This document shows positions 54,944 to 63,579 of a DNA stretch of 64,000 bases, in pieces. The notes beneath the pieces are model-generated. The model made no database searches. It saw only the letters and a list, made by a program, of their open reading frames with translations, and was not told the DNA's origin. The stretch spans positions 4,670,170 through 4,734,169 of the forward strand of contig NC_021985.1 of NCBI RefSeq assembly GCF_000444875.1. Direction: 5' to 3'. Within the stretch, counting starts at the first letter, position 1. Every line of letters starts with the position of its first letter. Both the position numbers and the translations under genes were made by a program. Source of the DNA: Streptomyces collinus Tu 365 (lineage in GTDB: Bacteria > Actinomycetota > Actinomycetes > Streptomycetales > Streptomycetaceae).

Positions 54944-55525
54944 AGGCGCCCACCATTCGGCGTAAGGTGAGGCGTGTGGGTTTGCCTGAGAGGGCTCTCG
55001 GGTACACCATGGAAGTCACGGATCGTTCGCGACCGTGCTAACCCGGTCCGACTCCTCCCCCCCCCGAGTCGGCCGTGGGGACGACCCCCGCTCTCCCCCC
55101 CGGCGGGGGTCGTCGCATGTCCGGACACGTTTTCCTCCTCTTTTCAACCAGTCGCGTGAGCGGCCGCGGCCCACTGGGCCGCCCTTCGCCATGCCCTCCC
55201 GCTGTCACGCACGGTAATCATCGGGCTGCGCTGTGGAAGTCGTCCAGGGATCGGTGCACGGCTCACCGGTATGGGTGACGGCGATATTCACAACCACTGA
55301 GTTGTCCACTGTTTTCCACCAAGATCCACATGATTTCCCGCTTCGCCGCACCGTGATTCCTGCGCGCTCCGACCGCGGCGAGTTCGAGGCCGGTTCCGAT
55401 TGCCGGGCGCGTATGGCCGATTCCGTTCGGCCGTTCATATGGAGGCCGCTTGCCGGTTCTTCACATCTTCGGGAATCGCGTGGCCGCAGGGGCCGCGCGG
55501 AACGCGCAGCGAAGGGGGACCACAC
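54944..55525. other. Intergenic region containing the 6C RNA
   Basis: This 582-base gap separates the HAD gene from the tad operon. It contains the 6C RNA and, near 54962, a TAAGGT that could be its -10 box. The remainder, from about 55135 to 55525, has no clear gene and should hold the promoter of the tad operon. Confidence 0.6.
55031..55120 (+). ncRNA. 6C small RNA
   Basis: Two adjacent stem-loops have C-rich loops. The first is CCGACTC / GAGTCGG at 55048-55072 with a loop holding nine C in a row. The second is a 12-bp stem GACGACCCCCGC and its complement at 55080-55114 with seven C in its loop. This is the defining layout of the actinobacterial 6C RNA, which pairs with mRNAs through its loops. 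A palindrome TGTCCGGACA and a T-rich run follow. The 5' end is approximate. Confidence 0.85.
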
Positions 55526-56632
55526 GTGTCCGCAACCGTCACCCACGACCCACCGCCCGGCACGGCGGACCGGCCGGGGCGGCCGCTCATCGTCACCGAG
55601 GACGCCCAGCTCCTCGACGACCTGCTGCGCCTGTGCGCGGCCGCCGGCGCCACCCCGGAGGTCCACCACGCCGTGCCGGACCACGGCGACGGCTGGGACA
55701 CGGCCCCACTCGTCCTGGTCGGAGACGACGCCGCGCGCCGGGTGCGCGGAGCCCCGCGCCGCCGCGGCGTGGTGCTGGTCGGCCGCGACCAGGACGACTC
55801 CGGGGTGTGGAAGCGGGCCGTCCAGATCGGCGCCGACCACGTCCTGATGCTGCCGGACGGCGAGCAGTGGCTGGTCGACAGGATCGCGGACGTCGCCGAG
55901 GGCGTCGGCCGCCCCGCCCTCACCGTCGGAGTCATCGGCGGCCGGGGCGGGGCCGGTGCCTCCACACTGTCCTGCGCCCTCGCCGTCACCTCGGCGCGCG
56001 AGGGGCTGCGCACCCTTCTCGTGGACGCCGACCCACTCGGCGGCGGGCTCGACGTGCTGCTCGGCGGCGAGAGCGCCGAAGGACTGCGCTGGCCGGCCTT
56101 CGCCGCCTCCCGCGGCCGGGTCGGCGGCGGCGCCCTGGAGGAGTCGCTGCCCCGGCTGCACGCGCTGCGGGTGCTCAGCTGGGACCGCGGCGACTGTGTC
56201 GCGATCCCGCCCCAGGCCGTGCGCGCGGTACTCGCCGCCGCCCGGCGACGCGGCGGCACCGTCGTGGTCGACCTCCCGCGCCGTCTGGACGACGGGGTCG
56301 CCGAGGCCCTCGCCCAGCTCGACCTGGCGCTCCTGGTCGTCCCCGGTGAACTGCGGGCCGTCGCGGCCGCCGGACGGGTCGCCTCGGCGGTCGGCATGGT
56401 CGTACGGGACCTGCGGGTGGCGGTACGGGGCCCGTACGCACCCGGCCTGGACGACCGCGAGGTCGCCCGGCTGCTCGGCCTGCCGCTGGCCGGCGAGGTG
56501 CCCCTCGAACCGGCGCTGCTGCGCCCGCGCGGGACCGCGAAACCGCCCGCCGCGACCGGACGCGGCCCCCTGGCCCGGTTCTGCGCCACCTTCTGGGAGC
56601 AGGCCCTGGTCGAGGCGGGAGGCGCCCGATGA
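55526..56632 (+). CDS. tadZ: TadZ/CpaE-like septum-site-determining protein
   Basis: The product is 368 residues from the GTG at 55526, which has GGGGGA upstream. The N-terminal 130 residues are a receiver-like domain (PLVLVGDDAARRV, VGRDQDD). The ParA-like ATPase follows with GGRGGAGASTLSCALA, LVDADPLGGGLDVLLG and VVVDLPRR. Both lysines of the deviant Walker A are replaced (Arg and Ala), as in atypical TadZ proteins, so ATP hydrolysis is doubtful. It opens the tad operon and overlaps the next gene by four bases. It should position the pilus machine. Confidence 0.85.
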   Translation: MSATVTHDPPPGTADRPGRPLIVTEDAQLLDDLLRLCAAAGATPEVHHAVPDHGDGWDTAPLVLVGDDAARRVRGAPRRRGVVLVGRDQDDSGVWKRAVQIGADHVLMLPDGEQWLVDRIADVAEGVGRPALTVGVIGGRGGAGASTLSCALAVTSAREGLRTLLVDADPLGGGLDVLLGGESAEGLRWPAFAASRGRVGGGALEESLPRLHALRVLSWDRGDCVAIPPQAVRAVLAAARRRGGTVVVDLPRRLDDGVAEALAQLDLALLVVPGELRAVAAAGRVASAVGMVVRDLRVAVRGPYAPGLDDREVARLLGLPLAGEVPLEPALLRPRGTAKPPAATGRGPLARFCATFWEQALVEAGGAR

Positions 56633-57930
56633 CCCTGCCCGGGATGGACCTGGCCGACGGCGCGGCCCTGCTCGACGGAGTACGCCGGCGACTGGCCGAG
56701 AGCGGCGCCGAACCCACACCCGCGCGCGTGGCCCAGGCGCTGCGCGAACAGGGCCGCGTGCTGGGCGACGCGGAGGTCCTCGGGGCGGCCGAGCACCTGC
56801 GTTCCGAACTCGTCGGCAGCGGCCCGCTCGAACCGCTGCTCACCGACCCGGGCGTCACCGACGTCCTGGTGTCCGCTCCCGACCGGGTGTGGGTGGACCG
56901 CGGCGGCGGCCTGGAGCTGACCCGGGTGACCTTTCCCGACGCGGCGGCCGTACGACGCCTCGCGCAGCGCCTCGCCGCCGTGGCGGGACGCAGGCTGGAC
57001 GACGCGCGCCCTTGGGCGGACGCCCGGCTGCCCGACGGGACCCGGCTGCACGCGGTGCTGCCTCCCGTGGCCGTCGGCTGCACCTGCCTGTCCCTGCGCG
57101 TGGTACGGCCCAGGGCCTTCACCCTCGACGAACTGGTCGCGGCGGGGACCGTGCCGCCCGACGGTGACCGCATCCTCCGGGCGCTGCTGGCCGCCCGGCT
57201 GTCCTTCCTGGTTAGCGGCGGCACCGGCAGCGGCAAGACGACCTTGTTGAGCGCCCTGCTCGGCCTCGTCGGACCCGGCGAACGGATCGTGCTGGCGGAG
57301 GACTCGGCCGAGTTGAGACCCGATCACCCGCACGTCGTCCGGCTGGAGACGCGGCCGGCGAACCAGGAGGGGGCCGGCCTGGTCACCCTGGAGGACCTCG
57401 TCCGTCAGGCGCTGCGGATGAGGCCCGACCGGCTGGTCGTCGGCGAGGTGCGCGGCCCCGAGGTGGTGCATCTGCTGGCCGCGCTCAACACCGGACACGA
57501 AGGCGGCTGCGGCACCGTGCACGCCAATGCCGCCGGGGACGTGCCGGCCCGCCTCGAAGCGCTCGGCACGGCGGCCGGGCTCGACCGGGCCGCGCTGCAC
57601 AGCCAGTTGGCCGCCGCGCTGTCGGTGGTGCTCCACCTCGTGCGTGATCCCACCGGGCGGCGCCGGATCGCCGAGGTCCACGTGCTGGAACGGGACGCCT
57701 CCGGACTGGTGCGGACGGTGCCGGCGCTGCGCTGGGGCGCCCGGTCCTTCCACCGGGAGAGCGGCTGGGCGCGGCTCAGGGAGTTGCTGGGGGGTGGGTT
57801 CGCGAGCGGGGACGAGGAGCGGTGCGGGCTTGCCCAGCCCCAACTGCGGGCGGGCGACGAGCGGGACGAGAACGACGGGAGGTCGGGGTGGGGGAGAGCA
57901 CCGGATGAGCGAGCGGTGCGGGGTGAGTGA
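56629..57930 (+). CDS. tadA: TadA/CpaF-type secretion ATPase
   Basis: The 433-residue protein has the N-terminal GSGPLEPLLTDPGVTDVLV domain and the RecA-like core: Walker A GGTGSGKTT near residue 200, the acidic EDSAELRPDHPHVVRLETR (Asp box), RPDRLVVGEVRG as Walker B, and NTGHEGGCGTVHAN as His box. The C-terminus is variable. It powers Tad pilus assembly or secretion. Its ATG overlaps the TadZ stop. Confidence 0.92.
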   Translation: MTLPGMDLADGAALLDGVRRRLAESGAEPTPARVAQALREQGRVLGDAEVLGAAEHLRSELVGSGPLEPLLTDPGVTDVLVSAPDRVWVDRGGGLELTRVTFPDAAAVRRLAQRLAAVAGRRLDDARPWADARLPDGTRLHAVLPPVAVGCTCLSLRVVRPRAFTLDELVAAGTVPPDGDRILRALLAARLSFLVSGGTGSGKTTLLSALLGLVGPGERIVLAEDSAELRPDHPHVVRLETRPANQEGAGLVTLEDLVRQALRMRPDRLVVGEVRGPEVVHLLAALNTGHEGGCGTVHANAAGDVPARLEALGTAAGLDRAALHSQLAAALSVVLHLVRDPTGRRRIAEVHVLERDASGLVRTVPALRWGARSFHRESGWARLRELLGGGFASGDEERCGLAQPQLRAGDERDENDGRSGWGRAPDERAVRGE

Positions 57931-57971
57931 GCGGTGCGGTGTGAGCGAGAGGGCTGAGATGAGGGAGAGGG

Positions 57972-58853
57972 GTGAACGGCGTGAGTGAATTGAGCGCTGA
58001 GACCACGATGGGCGCCGCGGTGGCCTGCGTCGGGGCCGCGGTCTGGATGGTGGGTGGCCGGCAACAAGGGGTGCGCCGGGCGCGGCTGCTGCTGGCCGAC
58101 GGCGGGGCGGTCGCGACCGGACCGCCCTCCTGGGAGCGGGTTTTGGCCGAACTGCGCGAGTTGAGGGCGCGGTTGGGGGCGGAGTGGTGGGCGCTTGCCG
58201 CAGGGGCGCTGCTCGCGCTGCTGGGTTCCTCGCCGATCCCGGTCGTCGCGGGAGCGGCCGGGGTGCCGGTGCTGCGCCGGATGCGGCTGGCCCGGCAGGC
58301 TGGGAGGGACCGGGAGGCGCGCGCGGACGCGGTGATCGGTCTGTGCGGGGCGCTGGCCGGCGAGGTACGAGCGGGACGGCAGCCCGGTGACGCGCTGCTG
58401 CGGGCCGCGCGGGACTCCGGTGGCCTGGGCGACGCACAGGCGGCGGTGGTCGCGGCCGCCCGCTTCGGCGGGGACGTGCCGGGAGCGCTGGCCGTCGCGG
58501 CCCGCCAGTCCGGCGCCGAAGGGCTGCTGGGTCTGGCCGCCTGCTGGCGGGTGGCCGTGGACCAGGGCGCCGGACTGGCAGCCGGTCTCGACCGGCTGGA
58601 CGGGGCGCTACGAGCGGAGCGCGACCAACGAGCTGACCTGCGAGCCCAGTTGGCGGGAGCCCGGGCCACCGCCCTGATGCTCGCGGTGCTACCCGCCCTC
58701 GGGCTGCTGCTCGGCTCCGCCATGGGCGCGGACCCGCTACGGGTGCTGTTGCACAGCGGAGCAGGACTGGGCTGCCTGGTGGCCGGAGCGGTGTTCGAGG
58801 CCGCCGGGACGTGGTGGGCGGCCCGGATCGTGCGGGGAGCCGAGGCGGCATGA
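57972..58853 (+). CDS. tadB: TadB-like platform protein
   Basis: The 293-residue membrane protein has an N-terminal span (residues 12-28), a pair around 60-85, the type II secretion F domain core (AVIGLCGALAGEVRAGRQPGDALLRAARDSGGLGDAQ) and two C-terminal spans. It forms half of the inner-membrane platform. Start is GTG 57972 or GTG 57981; both have purine-rich stretches upstream. A 41-base gap precedes it and the stop overlaps tadC by four bases. Confidence 0.85.
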   Translation: MNGVSELSAETTMGAAVACVGAAVWMVGGRQQGVRRARLLLADGGAVATGPPSWERVLAELRELRARLGAEWWALAAGALLALLGSSPIPVVAGAAGVPVLRRMRLARQAGRDREARADAVIGLCGALAGEVRAGRQPGDALLRAARDSGGLGDAQAAVVAAARFGGDVPGALAVAARQSGAEGLLGLAACWRVAVDQGAGLAAGLDRLDGALRAERDQRADLRAQLAGARATALMLAVLPALGLLLGSAMGADPLRVLLHSGAGLGCLVAGAVFEAAGTWWAARIVRGAEAA

Positions 58854-59635
58854 GCGGAGAAGTCGTCCACAGGCTGGGGATGACGGTTGCCGTCGCACTG
58901 GCCCTCGGCTGGGCGGTCCGGTCGTTGGAGAGGGCCCGGATCCGACGCCGTGCACGTCGTCGGGTGACCGCACTGCTGGCCGCACGGGAGGTCGAGTCCG
59001 GTCCGGCCCCGGAGGTCCGGCAAGCCCTGCGGCGGTGGCTGCCGATGGCCGGTGCGGTGTGCGGGGCGTGGGTGCTGGTCGGCGGGATCGGCGGTGTGGT
59101 CGTCGGGCTCGCTGTCGCGATCGGACTGTGGCGGTGGCGGCGCAGACAGGAGCCCGCTGATCCGGCCGGGGAGATCGATTCGGGCTTGGCAGCAAGTCAA
59201 CTACCGCTGGCGGCGGACCTGCTGGCCGCCTGCATCGCGGCCGGCGCCGGACCGGTGATCGCCGCGCACGCGGTGGGGGAGGCCCTGGGCGGCCCGGTCG
59301 GGGACGCGCTGGCCCGGGGCGCGGCGGAAGCCCGGCTCGGCGGTGAGCCGGCGGACGCCTGGCGGCGGTTGGGCCGACTGCCCGGAGCCGGACCGCTGGC
59401 CCGGCTGCTGGAGCGGGCCGACGAGTCGGGTCTGCCCGCGGCGGGACCCGTCGCCCGGCTCGCCTCGGACGCGCGGGCCGCATGGGCGCGCAGCGCCACG
59501 GCGCGGGCGCGCAGGGCCGCCGTGCTCATTTCCGCACCGGTGGGGTTGTGCTTCCTGCCCGCGTTCATCGCGATCGGCGTGCTGCCCGTGGTGATCGGGT
59601 TGGCGGGCGGGGTGCTGAGAGGAGGAGGCGGCTGA
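58850..59635 (+). CDS. tadC: TadC-like platform protein
   Basis: The 261-residue protein has an N-terminal span, another pair near 55-85, a type II secretion F domain (LPLAADLLAACIAAGAGPVIAAHAV) with ARLGGEPADAWRRLG and two C-terminal spans. It should pair with TadB. The ATG overlaps the tadB stop by four bases (ATGA). Confidence 0.86.
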   Translation: MSGEVVHRLGMTVAVALALGWAVRSLERARIRRRARRRVTALLAAREVESGPAPEVRQALRRWLPMAGAVCGAWVLVGGIGGVVVGLAVAIGLWRWRRRQEPADPAGEIDSGLAASQLPLAADLLAACIAAGAGPVIAAHAVGEALGGPVGDALARGAAEARLGGEPADAWRRLGRLPGAGPLARLLERADESGLPAAGPVARLASDARAAWARSATARARRAAVLISAPVGLCFLPAFIAIGVLPVVIGLAGGVLRGGGG

Positions 59636-59695
59636 CTGCGGCGAGTAGGACCTGCGCATGACGGCGGTAGGTGAAGACCTGCGCAGGCGAGTGAA

Positions 59696-59722
59696 GACCG
59701 TTCGACCGTTCGACCGTTCGAC
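59696..59722 (+). repeat. Three-copy 8-bp tandem repeat before the Flp-like gene
   Basis: GACCGTTC occurs three times in a row followed by GAC. It sits about 28 bases before the small gene at 59750. A direct repeat of GACCTGCGCA lies just upstream. Confidence 0.7.
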
Positions 59723-59749
59723 AACAGGATCTGGCGAAAGGAAGTTGGG

Positions 59750-59950
59750 ATGAGGAAGAAGGCTGCGGAGATGTGGGCGCGTCTGCGGGAGCGATGCCGC
59801 AGGGACGCGGGAATGGTGACCTCCGAGTACGCGATGGGGATCATCGCGGCGGTCGGGTTCGCGTTGCTGTTGTACGAGGTCGTCACCAGTGGCCAGGTCA
59901 AGGCGGAGTTGCAGTCCATCGTCAAGCGAGCCCTCAGTGCGCGGACGTGA
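59750..59950 (+). CDS. Flp-like prepilin (DUF4244)
   Basis: The 66-residue protein has a basic N-terminus, then GMVTSEYAMGIIAAVGFALLL. Gly followed four residues later by Glu-Tyr fits the Flp prepilin cleavage rule (G/xxxxEY), so Glu is at +5 of the mature pilin. A hydrophobic segment and a short charged tail follow. This would be the major pilin of the tad system. A ribosome binding site (GGAAGT) precedes the ATG. Confidence 0.85.
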   Translation: MRKKAAEMWARLRERCRRDAGMVTSEYAMGIIAAVGFALLLYEVVTSGQVKAELQSIVKRALSART

Positions 59951-60422
59951 GCGGAGGGGGGACCGCGGGTTCGTGACCGTGGAGTCGGCCCTGGTGCTCT
60001 CCGTGCTGGTGGCGTTCACCATGGCGCTGGTCTGGGGGCTGCTCGTGGTGGCGGCGCAGATCCAGTGCCTGGACGCCGCCCGCACGGGTGCCCGGGCCGC
60101 TGCCCGGCAGGACCCGGCCGACAAGGTGGTGGAGGTGACCCGGCAGGCGGCGCCGGACGGGGCGCGGGTGACGGTGGGGCGGACCGGCGACCAGGTGCGG
60201 GTGACGGTGGTGGCCCGGCCTCCGGTGCTGAGCGGGCTGCCGTTCGAGGTACGGGAGGAGGCCGTCGCGGCGGCGGAGGAAGCGGTGGGGGCGGGTTCCC
60301 CGGGCCTGGGCCGGGGCCCGGAGGCCGATCCGAGTTCGGCGACGCCGCCGGGATCGGCGAGAGGGCCGGGGCCGGGTAGAGGCGCGGTAACAGGGGCCGG
60401 TACCCGGGAGGTGGTGCCGTGA
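59889..60422 (+). CDS. TadE-like pseudopilin
   Basis: A DRGFVTVESALVLSVLVAF signature shows the prepilin-like leader with Gly before the span and Glu at +5. A soluble extracellular domain of about 110 residues follows. The start is doubtful: GTG 59889 supplies the basic leader but overlaps the previous gene by 62 bases, and GTG 59973 would delete the leader Gly. The stop overlaps the next gene start by four bases. Confidence 0.78.
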   Translation: MARSRRSCSPSSSEPSVRGRERRGDRGFVTVESALVLSVLVAFTMALVWGLLVVAAQIQCLDAARTGARAAARQDPADKVVEVTRQAAPDGARVTVGRTGDQVRVTVVARPPVLSGLPFEVREEAVAAAEEAVGAGSPGLGRGPEADPSSATPPGSARGPGPGRGAVTGAGTREVVP

Positions 60423-60868
60423 GGCGGTGGTGGCGGGGCGGGAGCGGTGTGTTCCGGCCTCTTGCCCGCCCCGGCCGCTGGGCCCTCGGCGCTCGCCGAC
60501 TGGGTTCGGACCGCGGCTCGGCCACCGTCTGGAGTCTCGGGGCGATCACCGTGCTGTGCGTCGTCTTCGGTGCCGTGCTGGCGCTCGGACAGGCCGTCGC
60601 CGTCCGGCACCGGGCGGCCGGGGGCGCCGACCTGGCGGCGCTGGCCGCGGCGGACCACTGGTTCGAGGGCGGCCCGGGGGCCTGCGCACGGGCCGAGCGG
60701 GTGGCGCGGGCCCAAGGGGCGCGGTTGGTGCGGTGCACGATCGTGGGCGAGACCTCGGACGTGACGGCGGCGTCGGGACACGGCGTGTTCGCGGCGGAGG
60801 TCAGGGCCAGGGCGGGGCCCGCGGGGCCGCTGCCGACCGTACCGGCGCCGGCCGGGTCCCCCGGCTGA
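60419..60868 (+). CDS. Rv3654c-family TadE-like protein
   Basis: The 149-residue protein has a basic N-terminus and a DRGSATVWSLGAITVLCVVFG leader and span. At the position where pilins carry Glu (+5) it has Trp, as in the Rv3654c group. Cysteines at GACARAE and VRCTIV could form a disulfide in the outer domain. The GTG overlaps the previous stop. It closes the operon. Confidence 0.8.
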   Translation: MRRWWRGGSGVFRPLARPGRWALGARRLGSDRGSATVWSLGAITVLCVVFGAVLALGQAVAVRHRAAGGADLAALAAADHWFEGGPGACARAERVARAQGARLVRCTIVGETSDVTAASGHGVFAAEVRARAGPAGPLPTVPAPAGSPG

Positions 60869-60892
60869 CGCCCGCCCCGCAAGTCGCACGGC

Positions 60893-63496
60893 TCAGCTCT
60901 CGGCGGGCTCCTGCCGGTCCGCAGGCGGCTGCTGGTCCACCGGCTCCTGCCGCTCAGCCGGCTCCAGCCGCTCGGCCGGCTCCTGCCGCTCAGCCGGCTT
61001 CAGCCGCTCGGCCGGCTCCTGCCGCTCCTGCACCTCCTGCGGTTCCTCCTCGGGTGCGTCGCGCAGCAGCACCGTGAGGAGGCGTACCGCGCCCCTCTTG
61101 TGCAGCGGGTCGTTGCCGTTGCCGCACTTGGGGGACTGGATGCAGGAAGGGCAGCCCGACTCGCACTCGCAGGACGCGATGGCCTCACGGGTGGCGGCGA
61201 GCCAGGCGCGGGCGGTGTGGAAGGCGCGCTCGGCGAAGCCCGCTCCGCCGGGGTGGCCGTCGTAGACGAAGACCGTGGGCAGGAGCGTGTCGGGGTGGAG
61301 CGGCACCGACACACCGCCGATGTCCCAGCGGTCGCAGGTGGCGAACAGGGGCAGCATGCCGATCGAGGCGTGCTCGGCGGCGTGCAGGGAGCCGCCGAGG
61401 ATCTCCGGGGGGATTCGGGCCTCGTCGAGCTGGTCCTCGGTGACCGTCCACCACACCGCGCGGGTGCGCAGCGTACGAGGAGGGAGGTCGAGTTTCGTCT
61501 CGCCCAGCACTTCGCCCGTGATGAGCCGTCGGCGCAGGAAGGAGACCACCTGGTTGGTGACCTCGACGGAGCCGTAGCACAGGCGGCCCGAGCCCCAGGG
61601 CACCTCCACGTCCGTCTCCAGGACGGAGATGGCGGTGGTGTCGCGGGCCACCGTGGAGTAGGGCGGTTCGGCCCGCTCGACCAGGGCGACCGAGTCCTCC
61701 AGGTCGAGGGAGCGCACCAGGTAGGTGCGGCCCTGGTGCAGGTGGACGGCGCCCTCGTGGACCGTGGAGTGCGCGGCGCCCGCGTCGACCGTGCCGAGCA
61801 GCCGGCCCGTGCCCTCCTCGACGACCTGGACCGGGCGTCCGCCGGCGCCGCGGATGTCGGTCAGGTCGGCGGCGCGCTCCCGGCGCGTCCAGTGCCAGGC
61901 CTTGGTGCGGCGGCGCAGCAGCTTCGCGGCCTCCAGCTGCGGCAGCAGGTCCGTGCAGGCCGGGCCGAAGAGGTCCAGGTCCTCCTCGGTGAGCGGGATC
62001 TCCGCGGCGGCGGCGCACAGGTGCGGGGCGAGGACGTAGGGGTTGTCGGGGTCGAGGACATTGGATTCGACCGGTTGGCCGAACAGTGCCTCCGGGTGGT
62101 GGACCAGGTAGGTGTCCAGCGGGTCGTCGCGGGCGACGAGTACCGCGAGCGCCCCCTGGCCGGAGCGGCCCGCGCGGCCCGCCTGCTGCCACACAGAGGC
62201 CCGCGTGCCCGGGTACCCGGCGATCACCACGGCGTCCAGCCCGGAGACGTCCACACCCAGCTCCAGGGCCGTCGTGGCGGCAAGACCGAGGAGCTCGCCG
62301 GAGTGCAGGGCGCGTTCCAGGGCGCGGCGCTCCTCGGGGAGGTAGCCGCCGCGGTAGGCCGCGACACGCCGGGCGAGGGAGCGGTCGACCTCGGCGAGCC
62401 GTTCCTGGGCGATCACGGAGATCAGCTCGGCGCCACGCCGGGAGCGGACGAAGGCGACCGACCGCACGCCCTGCACCGTGAGGTCGGTGAGCAGGTCGGC
62501 GGTCTCGGCGGTGGCGGTACGCCGTACGGGTGCGCCCCGCTCGCCGCGCAGCTCGGTGAGCGGGGGCTCCCAGAGGGCGAAGACGAGCTCTCCGCGCGGG
62601 GAGGCGTCGTCGGCGACCTCGACGACCGGCAGGCCGGTCAGCCGGCGGGCGGCGACGGCGGGCTCGGCGGCGGTCGCGGAGGCCAGCAGGAAGACGGGGG
62701 AGGCGCCGTAGCGGGCGCACAGGCGGCGCAGCCGGCGCAGTACCTGGGCGACGTGGGAGCCGAAGACGCCCCGGTAGGTGTGGCACTCGTCGATGACGAC
62801 GTACTTGAGCGTCTTCAGGAAGGAGGACCAGCGGGGATGGGAGGGCAATATGCCCCGGTGGAGCATGTCGGGGTTGGTCAGGACGTAGTTCGCGTACTGG
62901 CGGATCCACTCGCGTTCCTCGAACGGCGTGTCCCCGTCGTACACGGCTGGCCGAACGGCGTTCCCCAAAGGTTGGGAAAGTTCTTTCACCGCCCGGCACT
63001 GGTCGGCCGCGAGGGCCTTGGTGGGCGCCAGGTAGAGGGCGGTGGCGCCCCGGCCGTTGGGGGCCTCGGAGCCGTCCAGGAGGGCCGTCAGGACGGGCAC
63101 GAGGTACGCGAGGGACTTGCCGGACGCGGTGCCGGTCGCGACGACCACCGAATCGCCGTCCAGGGCGTGCTCGGCGGCCAGCGCCTGGTGGGCCCACGGG
63201 TGCTCGATCCCGCACGCCTGTACGGCGGCGATCACTTCCGTGCGAATTCGATCAGGCCAGACGGCATGCCGACCCGCGCGCGGGGGCAAGTGCTCCGTAT
63301 GAGTGATGCGCGCGGACCGACTCGGCCCGGAGGCGAGTCGGTCCAGGACCATGCCCGGAGACGGGCGGGACGCCGGGTCTGCCAGGGGTCTGTCGGATCG
63401 GTGATTCTTGGCCATCGGCACCGAGTGTGTCACCGGCGTGACGGACAATGGGGCCAAGGCGTCGTGCACGCCTGCCGGTAAGTGATTGAATGCCAT
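60893..63496 (-). CDS. DEAD/DEAH helicase with DUF1998-type zinc module
   Basis: The 867-residue protein has ATGTASGKSLAYLVP as motif I, DECHTYRG as motif II (DECH box), LLASATAAEP as motif III, SRRGAEL and QQAGRAGRSG as motif VI. The C-terminal CECESGCPSCIQSPKC cluster is the zinc module of the YprA/MrfA DNA-repair helicases. The last 40 residues are a Glu/Pro/Ala repeat (EPAERLKPAERQ). From the ATG at 63496 codon 6 is TTA, the rare leucine codon read by bldA tRNA; an ATG at 63415 would avoid it. It is divergent from bldG with overlapping upstream regions. Confidence 0.9.
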   Translation of the reverse strand: MAFNHLPAGVHDALAPLSVTPVTHSVPMAKNHRSDRPLADPASRPSPGMVLDRLASGPSRSARITHTEHLPPRAGRHAVWPDRIRTEVIAAVQACGIEHPWAHQALAAEHALDGDSVVVATGTASGKSLAYLVPVLTALLDGSEAPNGRGATALYLAPTKALAADQCRAVKELSQPLGNAVRPAVYDGDTPFEEREWIRQYANYVLTNPDMLHRGILPSHPRWSSFLKTLKYVVIDECHTYRGVFGSHVAQVLRRLRRLCARYGASPVFLLASATAAEPAVAARRLTGLPVVEVADDASPRGELVFALWEPPLTELRGERGAPVRRTATAETADLLTDLTVQGVRSVAFVRSRRGAELISVIAQERLAEVDRSLARRVAAYRGGYLPEERRALERALHSGELLGLAATTALELGVDVSGLDAVVIAGYPGTRASVWQQAGRAGRSGQGALAVLVARDDPLDTYLVHHPEALFGQPVESNVLDPDNPYVLAPHLCAAAAEIPLTEEDLDLFGPACTDLLPQLEAAKLLRRRTKAWHWTRRERAADLTDIRGAGGRPVQVVEEGTGRLLGTVDAGAAHSTVHEGAVHLHQGRTYLVRSLDLEDSVALVERAEPPYSTVARDTTAISVLETDVEVPWGSGRLCYGSVEVTNQVVSFLRRRLITGEVLGETKLDLPPRTLRTRAVWWTVTEDQLDEARIPPEILGGSLHAAEHASIGMLPLFATCDRWDIGGVSVPLHPDTLLPTVFVYDGHPGGAGFAERAFHTARAWLAATREAIASCECESGCPSCIQSPKCGNGNDPLHKRGAVRLLTVLLRDAPEEEPQEVQERQEPAERLKPAERQEPAERLEPAERQEPVDQQPPADRQEPAES

Positions 63497-63579
63497 CGCG
63501 GCTGGCGTTGCGTCCCGGGGGCCGCAAGCCCGAGGTGTCCCGAGGGACGACCGCTCGATAGCAAGGTGCTGGAGGATCC

